Source: Nymphaea colorata
Lineage: Eukaryota > Streptophyta > Magnoliopsida > Nymphaeales > Nymphaeaceae
NCBI RefSeq assembly: GCF_008831285.2
Contig: NC_045148.1
Coordinates: 1,552,001-1,612,000 of the forward strand
Length of the DNA stretch: 60,000 nucleotides
Direction: 5' to 3'
The translations under genes were made by a program, and so were the position numbers. Below, piece after piece: positions 1 to 11,778 of this stretch; the stretch's first letter is position 1; each line of letters begins with the position of its first letter. The notes under the pieces were generated by a model. The model was not told where the DNA came from and searched no databases. It worked only from the letters and a program-made list of their open reading frames with translations.

Positions 1-597
1 GATCTGGCCAGCGAACCGGCACGCTTAGGTATCTTCAGTCTTTGATCCTTTGGCGACGGAGCGTAAGATGGAGACAGTGCCGGCGCTACACCGTGAAATC
101 CTTCATGAGGCTTTCCGTAGACCAGCACAGCAATCTTCTGTCCTCGTTGGCAATGAGTGGTGCTGCCGCCTTTCTCTATGGGGCCGTTGCAAGAGAAGTA
201 GAAAATGCCCGGCCGAGTAGCAGTCCACTGCAGTAGTCCGGCACAAAGCAGGGGATCAAGTCGCCGGAATATTCTCGAGACGCTAAAGAGAAAAGGAAAA
301 AGTAGAAATAGGAAAAAGCGGAAGGAATAAAGCGTCCGTGCAGCACCTTAAAGTAACCAGTGTCTCCTCGGTCCAGCATCGTCGCATGCGTGAAGTTGCA
401 AGTCTGAAAAGCGCTTTTATGGTGGAAAATGTAGACGTTGTGTCTTTGGAGCTCGTACCTGAAGACTTGAACGGGGAAGGAACATGGCGTCAAGCTCAGA
501 GAGAGGGAGAGAGATGGGCCATTCTTAGGTGGTTTTAGCAGCAGACAAGAACTAAGACCAGTAACACAAGCGTGCAGGGCAAACCCGTGAGGAAGAG

Positions 598-639
<42 letters not shown>

Positions 640-962
640 ACAAAGGGAAGGGTTTGGTTGCAGCAACAAGAACTAAGACTAGTAAAGCACACACACTTAT
701 GACATACAGATGAGCGTCCCTATTCTTACTTGGCTACGTCCACAAGAACCAGGATGCAGAGAGAGAGAGAGAGAGAGAGAGTACCAAGGGTGTTGCCAAC
801 ATGTAGAGTATGTGAAGCTGCCCAGGCAGAGTAGTTAGCCACTCCAGTTGTCCATCCTGTGCTTCCTCCAACAATGTAAGTTTCTGCAGAGGAAAGGGGA
901 ATTGGAAGAAGACAGAATAACAAGAAATAAAGAACCAGCGAGGCAGTAGCCATGGGAGACAT
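1..962 (-). CDS. Phytocyanin (stellacyanin/mavicyanin-like blue copper protein), 3' end cut by the window edge
   Basis: Small secreted or membrane-anchored cupredoxin of the plant phytocyanin family, which binds one type-1 copper in the apoplast and is thought to transfer electrons. Three exons are visible: 962-785, 465-347 and 227 to beyond base 1. Phases fit (178 nt, then 119 nt, then open). Donors are CTTG/GTACTC and AAG/GTGCTG; acceptors are TTCAAG and ACTGCAG. Exon 1 gives a signal peptide (MSPMATASLVLYFLLFC) followed by TYIVGGSTGW. Exon 2 gives VFRYELQRHNVY with the first His ligand. Exon 3 gives FYFSCN with the Cys ligand, then THCQRGQK with the second His and, five residues on, a Gln as axial ligand, as in stellacyanin-type proteins. 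The Cys-to-His spacing is 11 residues, longer than the usual four. A Pro/Ser-rich tail begins before the window edge, and the stop lies outside. Family assignment is firm; the copper partner is unknown. Confidence 0.9.
758..781. repeat. (GA/CT)n microsatellite touching the phytocyanin intron 1 donor
   Basis: On the minus strand the intron begins GTAC and runs straight into CT repeats, so the repeat lies inside intron 1 immediately after the 5' splice site. A second, longer GA tract at 602-635 lies in the same intron. Confidence 0.9.
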
Positions 963-2560
963 TAGTATGTAAGCAGAATAAGGAGGCGAAAAATGCAGCA
1001 GTTTAAAAGGGGAGAGGAGAGAGAGAGAGAGACGGAGGAATCAAGAGGCAGGAAAAGCAGGCATTGTCTGCACTCTGCAGTGCTTTGGCGTGGACGGCGA
1101 CTACCTTCGAGATGGCGACGGGTAATAGGATGCTAGGAAAGCCACGTAAGGAGAAAAGTGAAAAGAAGGTGACCGGGGAGTGCCGCAACTGAACACAAAA
1201 GCTAATTTCATATATAAATTAATCAGCTGCACTTCGGCACTTATGGCCCATAAGTTATGGGTTATTTTGATATTTTTTTTTCTACTAATGCCAAATCGTG
1301 TATCTAGCAGATTTTGTGTTGGAATTAGAATTCTAACTTTTCTTTAATCTAAATGTTTTTCATATTTGAAAATGCAGTTAATTTGGATATTTCTTACGTT
1401 TCTTAAATGGATGATTTCATTGATTTACTGATAGATTTCTTCTATATAAAAACGGCTCAGTTCACTTTAGATACTTTCAAACTTCACTTTATAATGATAA
1501 ATTTTAACGAACTTGCTTAGTTTGTTATATAAAATGAAGTGAAATATTTTAAGAACTAGTCCCCTTAACACGCTCATTGTTAGAGAGGTACAGCGAAGTA
1601 AGCGTGGACTGCTGTCTCAAGTGGACAACTGCAGCAGAGTTCCCAAATTGCGAAAGAGATGTTAATGCAAGGCGCACTCAGGTCGACCGGTATTATGGTA
1701 GCTTCAGGTTTGATTATTAGAATATTATAATCCACTTTAAATCTTGGGCCGAACATCTGGTAAGGAGTGCTTATTATATAGGCACCAAAGTATGGTGCAG
1801 AAATTTTACGCCGAAACAAAGTTGGACGTAATTTTTTTTTTTCAAGACAAGATGTAACAAGAAAACTTACTGCTGGCTGCTGGGTGGCGCGGAAGGTTAG
1901 TGAATTCTTACAACGATGGGAATTTTTTGTTAGTGTTAAAAGGCCCGGATTTATGCAGAGCATGGATTGAATGGATACTTGTACAATATGTAGCAAACTG
2001 GACTGCCAAAATGGGCCTCTAAAAAAGCACGTCTAGCAATGAGAGAGTGTTATACAAAAATATAATGCAAAGTGTATCTACTAGGCCATGTTTGACAGAC
2101 GGCATCAGGCAAAGTTTTGAAAGATGAAATTTATTCATGGTACAGAAATCTTGGATAATTGATTCGGGTGTAAGCGTTTCTCGATCAGTTTATCTTCAGT
2201 GTACCATGCATTCGTTGTGGATTATTATGATGAGATTATCTAAGATTTTCCCCTTTCTTATGCTTGGTTTCTAATGGTTTAACTAAATAAGTGGCTAGTG
2301 TGACTTTAATTTACCCGTCACCATTAGGTATGCAAACATGGAATACTGTCGAAAAAAGGATTGTTCAAACAGCTAGGAGACAAGGTAGGCGCTTTATGTA
2401 CGAGTTGAATTAGTTATGAACGTAATGAATTCGTTTTTCGATCCAAGAAAGGGATTGCCTTGTAAGCTCAAGTATGTATTTAGGTTGCCTTCTCCCAAGT
2501 CCTCCATGAGCAAAAAAGAACTAATAGGCCTTCCCATAGCAATATAAGAGCTTTGAATAT

Positions 2561-2602
<42 letters not shown>

Positions 2603-3248
2603 CAAAAATAGTGGAGAAAGTTTTTTTGTCTCAAGTGAAAACTGTTACATCCTTTTCACCTCTTCCACCTTGGGATGAGCCAGGGCCAGAGAATATCACA
2701 CATAACATGGTTGCCATTCTAGCAAGAAAAATAACAGCAAAAATCTGTCAGATGAGCAGGCATCTTTGGATTTCATGGATAACACTCCTCGCTAGAGTTT
2801 GGGAACACATGTACACACATACAGCAGCAAATAAACAACGGGCAAGTCCTGTGGAGGCATTCAAGTCTAAGATGCAACCCAACATACGTAGCATAACAGA
2901 CAGCAAATGCATTTTGAATTTACTCAAATAACATATGCAAAATAATACACTATATATATATATATATATTGGGGATCCTGTCTTCAACCTGCCCCTATTT
3001 CTCAAACAAAAAAGGCGATGAGCAATGGTTTTCTGGTTGACTCAGTAAACTGACACCACCTGAGAACTATAAGTCATTGTCATCACTTTTGAGTAAACTC
3101 AGAGACAGTGCTTGGGGTCCTCTTCGTCATGTTCAGTATGTGCAAAGGACTCAGCAAGAACCTGCATAAAAAATTGCTCAAGAGGATGCAGAAGCCAACC
3201 CTGCCCTTGACAAAAAAAACAGGGACCAAGAGAAGAGCCCTCAGCCAT
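963..3248. other. Intergenic, AT-rich; no gene recognised
   Basis: Between the phytocyanin start and the end of the bZIP locus. It holds a GA tract near 1014-1031, a CT tract at 2562-2601 and a short TA tract near 2952-2969. Open frames here (for example 1580-1996 minus and 2611-2931 plus) show no family motif and no convincing splice structure. The right part probably includes the bZIP 3' UTR. Confidence 0.5.
2562..2601. repeat. (CT)n microsatellite
   Basis: About 20 perfect CT repeats between the phytocyanin and the bZIP locus. No gene is attached to it. Confidence 0.95.
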
Positions 3249-4445
3249 CTACCACTGCGTGGAACTAGTTCTTTGAAGGGTACGTCTCGGCCTCTTCCCT
3301 TCTACGACAGGTATCACGTTGTCTATGAGCTGCAAGAATTGGAAATTAGTTTGTGAGTCCAGTAGTTATATACTACTTATGCATTGAGACATGTATGCAT
3401 TTGTGTGTCTCCTAGTCAGTATAGATGGCCCTCTTGTGTATAGGTTCAAATTTGCACAAAATGAAAACACGCTAATGAACTGGCCATACGAGAGACAGCA
3501 AGCAAAGAAGGGGGGAGGCGTACAAAGAAAAACTTCAAAACAACATTACTGAAGCTTACAACATGTATAAACTGAGAGAATGGTAATCCGTAGCGGCCAC
3601 TCCAGAGTGAACAGAAAGCTCCAGTTCTCGCGTCCCTAATTTGTTCAGAGATGCTGCATGAACCTAGTTATTAAGATGTTTCATAGAAACGCTAATGCAA
3701 GTCCAAATGATCCTCAGGTGATTCTGGCAGATCCTACTCCATTTTGCTATCAAGAGCAAGTAATCCTTCAAATAGAACAGATAAGAGTGAGAAGACCTCA
3801 ACTAACATCTTTCAAGTTTCAAATTATGCTATGAACTTCCTTCATGCAAAATGAGTGCACTCATGTCAAGGGAAAAACTAGGTTTGTCAAGCTGAAGTAC
3901 AATTATACAAACTGAAACGATACTTAGCCGTACTTGCTTGCTTATATCATTCTTTGCACAAACACATGAAGTTGCTCTATGTTTTCCCGCTCATATCTGT
4001 ATAGTTTATATTCTCGACTCTTTGACAAACGGAAAGGTGAAAGCTGCACAGAATGAACAGTGATGAATTATCCTTACAGGTCTAACCACGAAGGGTCTCC
4101 ACTTTGATTTCGTTGAGGAGAGTTCTTATGCAGGCAGAAACAAATTTTTGCCCAAAAGACAGAAAAAAAAAAATCCAAGGAATATCATACAAAAATAATG
4201 CTGCTCTTTGTTCACTAACTGACTAAGCAATTATAACAAAAAGAATATTTATGCAACTTTTTTTATTCTTTTTTTCTCACTGCGCCAATTATGCACCACA
4301 AAGATAAGAAATGGGTTATTCGGTTAAATTGGAAGCTTCTGGCCGTTTTCAGAACTCCATCAATCTTTAAAATCATACCGAAGGCCACAAGCAAAATGCA
4401 TAGAGACACATGGAATCAAGATATATACGTGGGAGGGAGGGGGGG

Positions 4446-4470
4446 GAGAGAGAGAGAGAGAGAGAGAGAG
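4446..4470. repeat. (GA/CT)n microsatellite at the bZIP exon 3 end
   Basis: On the minus strand the tract starts directly after the codons for KRYKQ, where the exon 3 donor should be. Preceding exon bases are 4473-4471 (CAG). Confidence 0.9.
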
Positions 4471-4910
4471 CTGCTTATACCTCTTCTTCTTCTTCTGCTC
4501 CATCTGCAGTAATTTTGGTGTTAGTATGCAACTATGCAACCAGATGCATCTAGAATCTAGATAACCAACTGAAATTGTCTATAGCAATACACTAATATGC
4601 ATGTTATTGTGAGTTAATAAATGTGACATTGTGATCTGTCAACAACCTTGTTATTATTGACTAATAATGTAATAGAATGTGAAGCTCAATTAGGATGGTT
4701 GAAAGACACAATTGTGATCTGCAAACCTGACACACAGTAGTGCTGGACGGGGGAGAGACACAAACTATAGAGACTATACAACCAAAAAAGAAAAGGATGG
4801 TTGAAAATCCCTTGCCGTCTACACACCGAATGTGACAAACAAGTCTGTTCTTTTCAACTAAAGGCCTTCTGGGTTCAGGGATTACAGTTCAACGAGTTCA
4901 TTAAATACTA

Positions 4911-5152
4911 ACGGGCGTTTGGATGACATCCGCCTTTAGCCCAGTTTTATAAAAACTTGGTTTTATGAAAACCAAGTATCTTAATGAGTTTTGGAAATTT
5001 TGTTTTCCATAGGTGACCCATCCAAAACCTGGTTTTTGAATAACCTAAAGGAACCAGGTTTTTTTTACTCCCTTTTACAAAACCATATCAAAACCCTCCA
5101 AAACCAGGTTTTACCTCCAAAACCTGGTTTTGAAGTGTCACCCAAACACCAT
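4911..5152. mobile_element. MITE-like element with terminal inverted repeats, in bZIP intron 2
   Basis: Left end GGGCGTTTGGATGACA and right end TGTCACCCAAACACC form imperfect inverted repeats about 240 bp apart. The interior repeats AAAACCTGGTTTT-type palindromes several times. No coding capacity. The target duplication is unclear, so the superfamily is not assigned. Confidence 0.6.
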
Positions 5153-5925
5153 TGAGGAAACACGACCCAAGGCTCGAGTAAAGTAAATCAAACACTCTGA
5201 GTAAGTATTTGGTTTTAGTTTGGTCAAACGACTAGAGACATTGAGGATGCAGATTGACAAACCATGCGCTGCAGCCAATTATATCAGTAACACACACAGC
5301 CCAACACATACATGAAGATACCGACCTGCTCTTTTACTAGCTTCATGTTCTCCTCCTTGAGTTGAGACACCGCTGAAACTAATTCCATGGTGTAAGCCTA
5401 CAGAAACAGAAAAACAGGCTCGTATGACCGTTGTCCCCAAAATTCTCGCGAAAAACTATTACTATTCATAGTAGTACAGGTCAAAAGCCACCCAAATTTT
5501 TCTTAAGCGGAAAAGAGGAGCAAGAAAACGGAAAAGGTATGCCAACTAATTACCTCAACAACGAGAAACCACAGACCGTTTTCATCAAAGATTTGTAAAT
5601 GAAGAAAACCAAGATGAGCATATTTCCACAACGACCAATACAATAATTGAGAGCTTAAGCAAAATACTATAGTGCAAGTGGAAACCAGGAAAGCAGACCA
5701 TTCTTCAGAGGACGGTGAAGCATCAAAATCATCAGCGCAACGAATTCAAAACATCAATAGCAAGACCGCGAATTCTGCCATTAGGAAAACCAACCAAAGA
5801 GAAAATAAGATTTAAAAAAGAAACAAAACTCAGCACAACGTACAATCTATAGATTCACACTCTGCAACCGAAGAGATCGCATAGACACCACCACTAACAA
5901 AAATAAAACAGAAAACATAGAAAAT

Positions 5926-5927
<2 letters not shown>

Positions 5928-5974
<47 letters not shown>
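5928..5974. repeat. (GA/CT)n microsatellite just inside bZIP intron 1
   Basis: About 23 GA repeats. On the minus strand it begins within 10 bases after the likely donor (AAATTG/GTGGAT). Confidence 0.95.
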
Positions 5975-5976
<2 letters not shown>

Positions 5977-6539
5977 ATCCACCAATTTCCGCTCCCTGGA
6001 CCTCGCGGCAGACTCCCGGGTCTTAATCATCCTGTTCTGCCGCTGCTGCGCCGCCCTGTCCACCGGCTCTGCCAACGCAGCAGCGGGAGCGGCGTGCCTT
6101 CCGCTTCGTCCTCACAACATCCTCTCGGCCGTCCGGCAACCGGGACCTTTTCAGAAAGCCCTCGACTCCACCAACGGAAATATCTACTCCGCACGCGCCG
6201 CCCTTTCGACGACGCCACCATCGACTACCACGCCGGCTTTGGCGAGGAAGTCTTCGAGGGTCATCTCCCTGATCTCCTGCCCGCCAACGCACCCTCTCTG
6301 CTCTCCGATCTCCTTCCAGTCCTCCTCCACCGTCTTTGGTCCGCTGAGCTTGGCAGCAAACACAGGCGCTGCTGGCGGGCTTGGTTCAGCCGGCCAGGAG
6401 CCTTTCATCAGTTCATCCACTGTCATGGCAGTGGCTCGGGAGGGATGTGGGTCATCTGGCGGCTGCAATTCCGCGCTGCCTGACTGTTGAGATCCGACTC
6501 TGCAGTGGAGGACGCTGACGCTCTTACCTTATACGCCAT

Positions 6540-9500
6540 TTCTCTGTCGCTCACCGTGGAATGAATGGAAGTTTATGGTTAGGAGAGTGGCAGGGTTGGC
6601 TTTCGAAATTTTAGGGAGGGAGAGTCCCGTAGCGGTAAACGCTGGGGGAGTCTTCCCACTGTTCTTGTGCATCTTTTAATTAGTAACGGTATCCTCCTCG
6701 TCGTCCTCGGGTACCATATTGGAAAACTAAGAACTTCTTGGGTGCTGTCGGAAACTTACCAAATCAAACATATTCTTTTGTCACCGTAAAAAAAATGTTA
6801 TTATAATTTACCACTTTCTTTGTGGGAAAAAATTATTTTCATTTCAAGTGTCCCTCTTGCCCAAGTCTAAGCCAAAATATTTCCCTTATTTTATTTCAAG
6901 CATCAGTGTGCAAGCTTCGCTTTCGTTCTTTTTTTCGTTTATAGAAGTTCAATAACGAGTGAAAATGGATGTCACATCTAAGAAATAAGAACCTCCTAGA
7001 GCGGTTTACATTTTCATTAAAACATTTATGTTTTAAGAAATACATCTATAGAAAGTTGAATAGAGTATGAAAGAATTGTTTGATAAATGGACCACACAGT
7101 GTAAGTGTTTTATAAATCAAATTTAAAGATTGTAACATATTCATAATAATATAGTTTTGGGGTCCTATAAATCTACCTGAACATAGATTCATTAAACACT
7201 TATAACTAACTAGGTTGTGGAGTTAATGATATCAACTCGATAAACTATTTTGGAAGAGTTAGGAAAAAGGTAGGCTCCATTTTTGTAAAAACTTTACGAT
7301 AAGAATGTATTTAGTTCTTCCAAGTTCCACCTCAGTTTAAAGTAATGGCCGAGGATTGTTCATGATGTTTCTTTCCTCCAAAGGCGGTAAAAGAGGAGGG
7401 TAAAAGTTAACTCCAGAAACCTCATAATGCGTTTGGTTTTTAACGTAAGGTCCCCGTCCCGTTATTTCCATTTCTGTCTTTTTCGGCGATTTGACTCTTT
7501 ACTTTATAGGCTAATGACGCATGGCATGACCTGATTTTGTAAGCCATTTCTGATATATATATATATATATATTGTTGAGAAGCGTTCAATTGTTAATCTT
7601 GTAGAAGTAAAAGTACCATGAATGATACTTTATATAAAGTAACTAACATCAAGAAGGGGGATCCTAGAAATTAATAAACAATGTTTATGAGGCCAATTTC
7701 CCCCAAAAAAGTCATAAAAGTAAAGGTATTTCACATCTTCCTTTGGTCAGGAGGCAATTTTCAAGAGAAATGACAGCTTTGAGATTTCCAGCAAAAGAAA
7801 ATTTAAGTAACACTTAATTTTTTCAGAGAATGTATCATTAAAATTTATACAATTGTCTTATCCATAATCAGTGTTTACTTGTGAGGGAGCTATATTGAAT
7901 AAACAATACATGCTTGGGCCCTCTGCCGGCCGAATGTTGAAGTTTTCATCAAATTCCTTGTTCTCTTAAGTGTTGTTCGATAATAAATACAATTTTGTGA
8001 GTATTATATAAATCTTACTTAAGAGTTAAAGGTAAATTCATACAACACTTACAAGTTTTCAAGATCAGATATAACTTTTGAAGAGTTCACAAAAAGGGTA
8101 AAATGAAAGAAATTCAAACTCATGCTTCGTTTTCTTATATTACCCAAAAAATTGGGAGCATATTTATAAAGATTTTCATCTTTTTTGGAGTTGAACTTGC
8201 TTTTGAATTTTGAAGCCATCTCAATGTCATGGAGAAAAAAAATTGTGTTCTTTTATGATATATCCTGGCCACTGCCAATCAAAGTCATCCTGAAACTGCA
8301 CTCATGTCAAAAATCTCATGAATGACAATGAATACCGCTTTTTGTTATACCAATTTTTCAAGTATGGTGAGGAGTGATTTGATTGATTTACGCTGATGCA
8401 GGATTTTTAAGATTATTTTTGTCAAGATCAGACTCTTTCTCCTTTCATTGAGAGCAGACTTTTTCCTCAATCAAAAATTTAACAAAATATTTCAACCTAT
8501 AAGGATTTTTAGTGAGAATTTTTAACCATATCAACCAAAAACATGCATGTCCCATCAAATTTATGAATCTAAAGTAACCAAATACTCCCTTTAAGAGAAA
8601 TAGTCCAAACTTAATTCCTAGATGAACGTCATATGTCAGAGAGCCAGGCACACCTTGTAGAAGAACAGGGTCCAGCAGCAATGCACTAGTGGCAGAGCCC
8701 CATATGGGCTAGTGTGGGCAGTTGCCCACATCAACCCCTTAATGTTTCTTTGCAGATCTGTTGTTGAATCGTCTCTGTCAAAGACAGAGGGCAGCATTTT
8801 CTTCTCTTCGCGAGAACTTCTGGATCGGAGAAGCATTTTCTTCTCTTCGCGAGAACTTCTGGATCGGAGAAGCATTTTTTCACATTAACATATTCACATA
8901 TGTGCTCTCTTACATGTATATATGAGTGCCCTCTCGTTCTGCCACTGCAATGCACCTATCTAGCTTGGATCAACTGAGCCAATGAATTCTACAAACCTTT
9001 GTGTTCATGGTTTCGCTGCCCAAGTGAAGCTATATGGGCTTCACAAAACTCCTAACATGGTTGCCTTCCACCATAGATTTCCTTGACATGATATGACATT
9101 GCTGATAATCATGTGACTGGTTCAGCTTTGGCGGAGTTGAGGAGGTTTCGAGCGACTTGATCTAAACTAAGGTATCTCAGTTATGTTAAACTAGATAGGT
9201 TTATTCAAGGCTTAGGGCGCAAAGAAAAGGTTTATGAATATTCTGCAAAGGATAGATAGACGTGTGCACGCAAGATGAAAAGGGAAAATAACAGATGAAT
9301 GTTCTGCAAATCTGGAAAGTCATAAAAATAAGAGAACTGAATTACAATGGGAGCACATCTCATATGCAGAGGGAAGGCATGCAGTGGAACCTCTGAAAAA
9401 TTCGATGCTAGATGAAATTCGAATTTGTTGATTAGAATTCCTTGCTTTTTGTTGATTCTTCAATGTACAGTTAGCAGGCTAGGCAGCAATGAACACAAAC

Positions 9501-11778
9501 ATTAAGGATGAAGGTTCTGCTTATGATGCTTCTGTAAATAGGTTCAGCACTTACCATGCTCTTTGTTTTCCACAAATTTTTTGCGGTAGTGAAAATTCCA
9601 TGCAGCTGTGGACATATAAGAACTTTGTTCCACTTAAGTCTTTTTTTTTTTTTAATTGACATCCTTGAATATTTTACTATATACTTGAAGAGGGAAAAAA
9701 TGAAAAGGAAAAAAAATATTTTTTAATTTGTTTCTGAAAATGCCAAACCAAAAGTTTCTCCTTGAAAAAACAGAATATTGAGCCCCTTGTTATGGGCGGG
9801 GCCGAACAGGGGGCAGCCACTATTACTCCCACATGATCTGTCTGGCGCCAATAACAAAATATTACTATCCAATGAATTTAGGGCAGATTCATAAAACAAT
9901 ATGTTACGAACTACTGATACACCTGTGGTTGTTTCAAAATTGAGATCACATTCAGTTTTATCTGCCTAAACATGAAGATTTGCCAAATCCAATTAGTTGA
10001 CAATGACAAGATAGAACACTAGGCCAGCCGAACTTCATTCTTGTGGCTTTGTGGCACTGTGGGCTGTTTAACTGAACTGCTCACACGGGCTTTCTTCATA
10101 AGAATCGAAGTTTTTTATTTGCGTAAGTGCAACCTAAGTGCAGTCCTTCGACAATATAAATGTCTCCCCAAGAGCGACGGAAGGCCTGAAAGTCTGAAAC
10201 TGTGAGTTGATTGGAGACGTGGAAAATCAAAGGAATTGCTGGTTTCTACCTGCTTTTTCGGCCGGATTTCTTTAAATTTTTAAATCTGCAATCATAAATA
10301 TTCTGCCATTCGAAAAATGAACACCTACACGCCGGTTTGACTGGAACAATGAAACACCGATTTTGACTAAAAAAACGTACAAATGAAATCGAGACATTGA
10401 TTGATTCCATCAAACTGATTTAGATAGTTGACGCGTCATAAGGATAAGAACGAAGTCTAGATGAGTGAGGGGACCAGGCCCCACCATGAAAAGCAGTTTT
10501 TTTTTTTTTTTTTTGGTTTTATTACAAAACCTGATTTGGGGATTCCGTGGGCTGGGTTGCCCTAAAGAGTTTGACAAAAAAGAAAAAAAAAAGGAAAAAT
10601 AATCCCCATAAAAAACGTCGACATGGACGTAAGTGACGCCGGAGACGCACCCATACCTACTTCCATTCGCCAGCTTATTTTATACTTTTTCGTTTTAAAA
10701 GATTAAAAACTACATTAACGAATTTAGTTAACCAGCACAAATAAATAAAACTATCAACATTTATATCAACAGGGACATTATGGTCAGAGGCCAGCAAACC
10801 TGATACCCCAATCACATTTATAATACCAAGCTTCGAAACTAGAACCGGGTGCTCTCAAATATTTGAAGTGGATACAGGCATTAATGAAACGCCCCTCTCA
10901 AACTGGCTGAACATGGGACCCTCCGTCGCTGATAGACAGCTACGGTCCCAGCCTCCGCGCCAGGTAGGGTCAGCAGTTAAAATATGCAGACCACCTGGGG
11001 CAAAACTTCAAGAGAACAACATCAAACCAGTTGGACGATTGAAGCAGGGAAGAAACACGGTATTCCGGAATTTATTCACAACCAAATTCTTATAAGATTA
11101 TGAACATCATCACATATTTTGAAGAAATCCAGGTCGCTGCACGACCTGCAGAACAAGATACAATTCTACCAGAACGACCAATTTAACTGGTGAACTCCAT
11201 GAATCAATCATTAGACCCACCCGAAGGATGAAGTCAAATATTCGCCACCAATAGCTTCAAAATATACCATCAAGAGGACCAAAAAAAAAAAGGAAAGCAT
11301 TTGGAACTTGCAACTTTTTTTTACACTCGCGAAGACCAGAAAAGAAAATTAAAATATAACGAGTACCTTAATGGAATGACTAGTATGATTAAATGTATAT
11401 ATCCCAAATTTGATCCATCCATACGGCAGCCATCACCAGGCGTCCCCACGCAAGGCGGTATAATTTACAAAGCCGCCATACCGTCTATAGAAGGCAAACT
11501 GGATCGCCATTGCTCACAGGAGGGATGATAAATTATTATATTCAATGCCAAAGTACGACGCATAAAAGTACATGCACGTTCTCGACTTCAAGACGGCTTA
11601 GAAAACGACGGCCCCGATGCGTTGTCGAATGGTTTACATTCATCAGGGAAGCTGCTTCGCCGGCGCGCTGGTGATCCACGAAGCACGAGGTCCAGATTGA
11701 CAGTAAAAGGTATGGGATCCGAGTTCCTGGGGAGAGACCAAGAAAGAACCCTCCTGGTTCAATCTTTATTTTATTCCT
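6540..11778. other. Intergenic, AT-rich; no gene recognised
   Basis: More than 5 kb between the bZIP relic and the end of the MED26 gene. It includes a TA tract near 7553-7571, a 39-bp direct duplication at 8795-8872, a poly-T run near 10498-10514, and open frames at 10868-11095 and 11301-11528 (plus) without recognisable motifs. The right end probably contains the MED26 3' UTR. Confidence 0.5.
8795..8872. repeat. 39-bp perfect tandem duplication (2 copies)
   Basis: Copies at 8795-8833 and 8834-8872 are identical and begin CATTTTCTTCTCTTCGCGAG. Because 39 is a multiple of three, a minus-strand open frame reads the same 13 residues twice (MLLRSRSSREEKK). No family is recognised, so this is probably non-coding. 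Confidence 0.95.

Larger units (their letters stand above)
3249..6539 (-). pseudogene. Group-A / GBF4-like bZIP transcription factor, decayed
   Basis: Relic of a nuclear G-box/ABRE-binding bZIP factor (ABI5/GBF4 type). Exons: 6539 to about 5976, 5397-5326, 4503-4471 and 3329-3249. Visible parts in order: N-terminus MAYKVRASASSTAESDLN; MTVDELMKGSW; KTVEEDWKEI; EMTLEDFLAKAGVV; basic region RMIKTRESAARSRERK; leucine zipper starting AYTMELVSAVSQL; KKKKRYKQ; and a typical end LIDNVIPVVE ... SSTQW-stop. Damage: the reading frame changes three times in exon 1 (near 6470, 6200 and 6090), with an in-frame TAG at 6186-6184. The invariant Asn of the N-x7-R bZIP signature is Thr. After KRYKQ the expected GT donor is missing and a CT tract begins. 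A MITE sits in intron 2. Sequencing error could explain frameshifts but not all of these changes. The family is certain; loss of function is likely. Confidence 0.8.

Noticed and set aside
5924-6490. 188-residue plus-strand open frame over the bZIP first exon
   Set aside because: It is antisense to clear bZIP motifs (RESAARSRERK, EMTLEDFLAKAG) and begins in a GA repeat.
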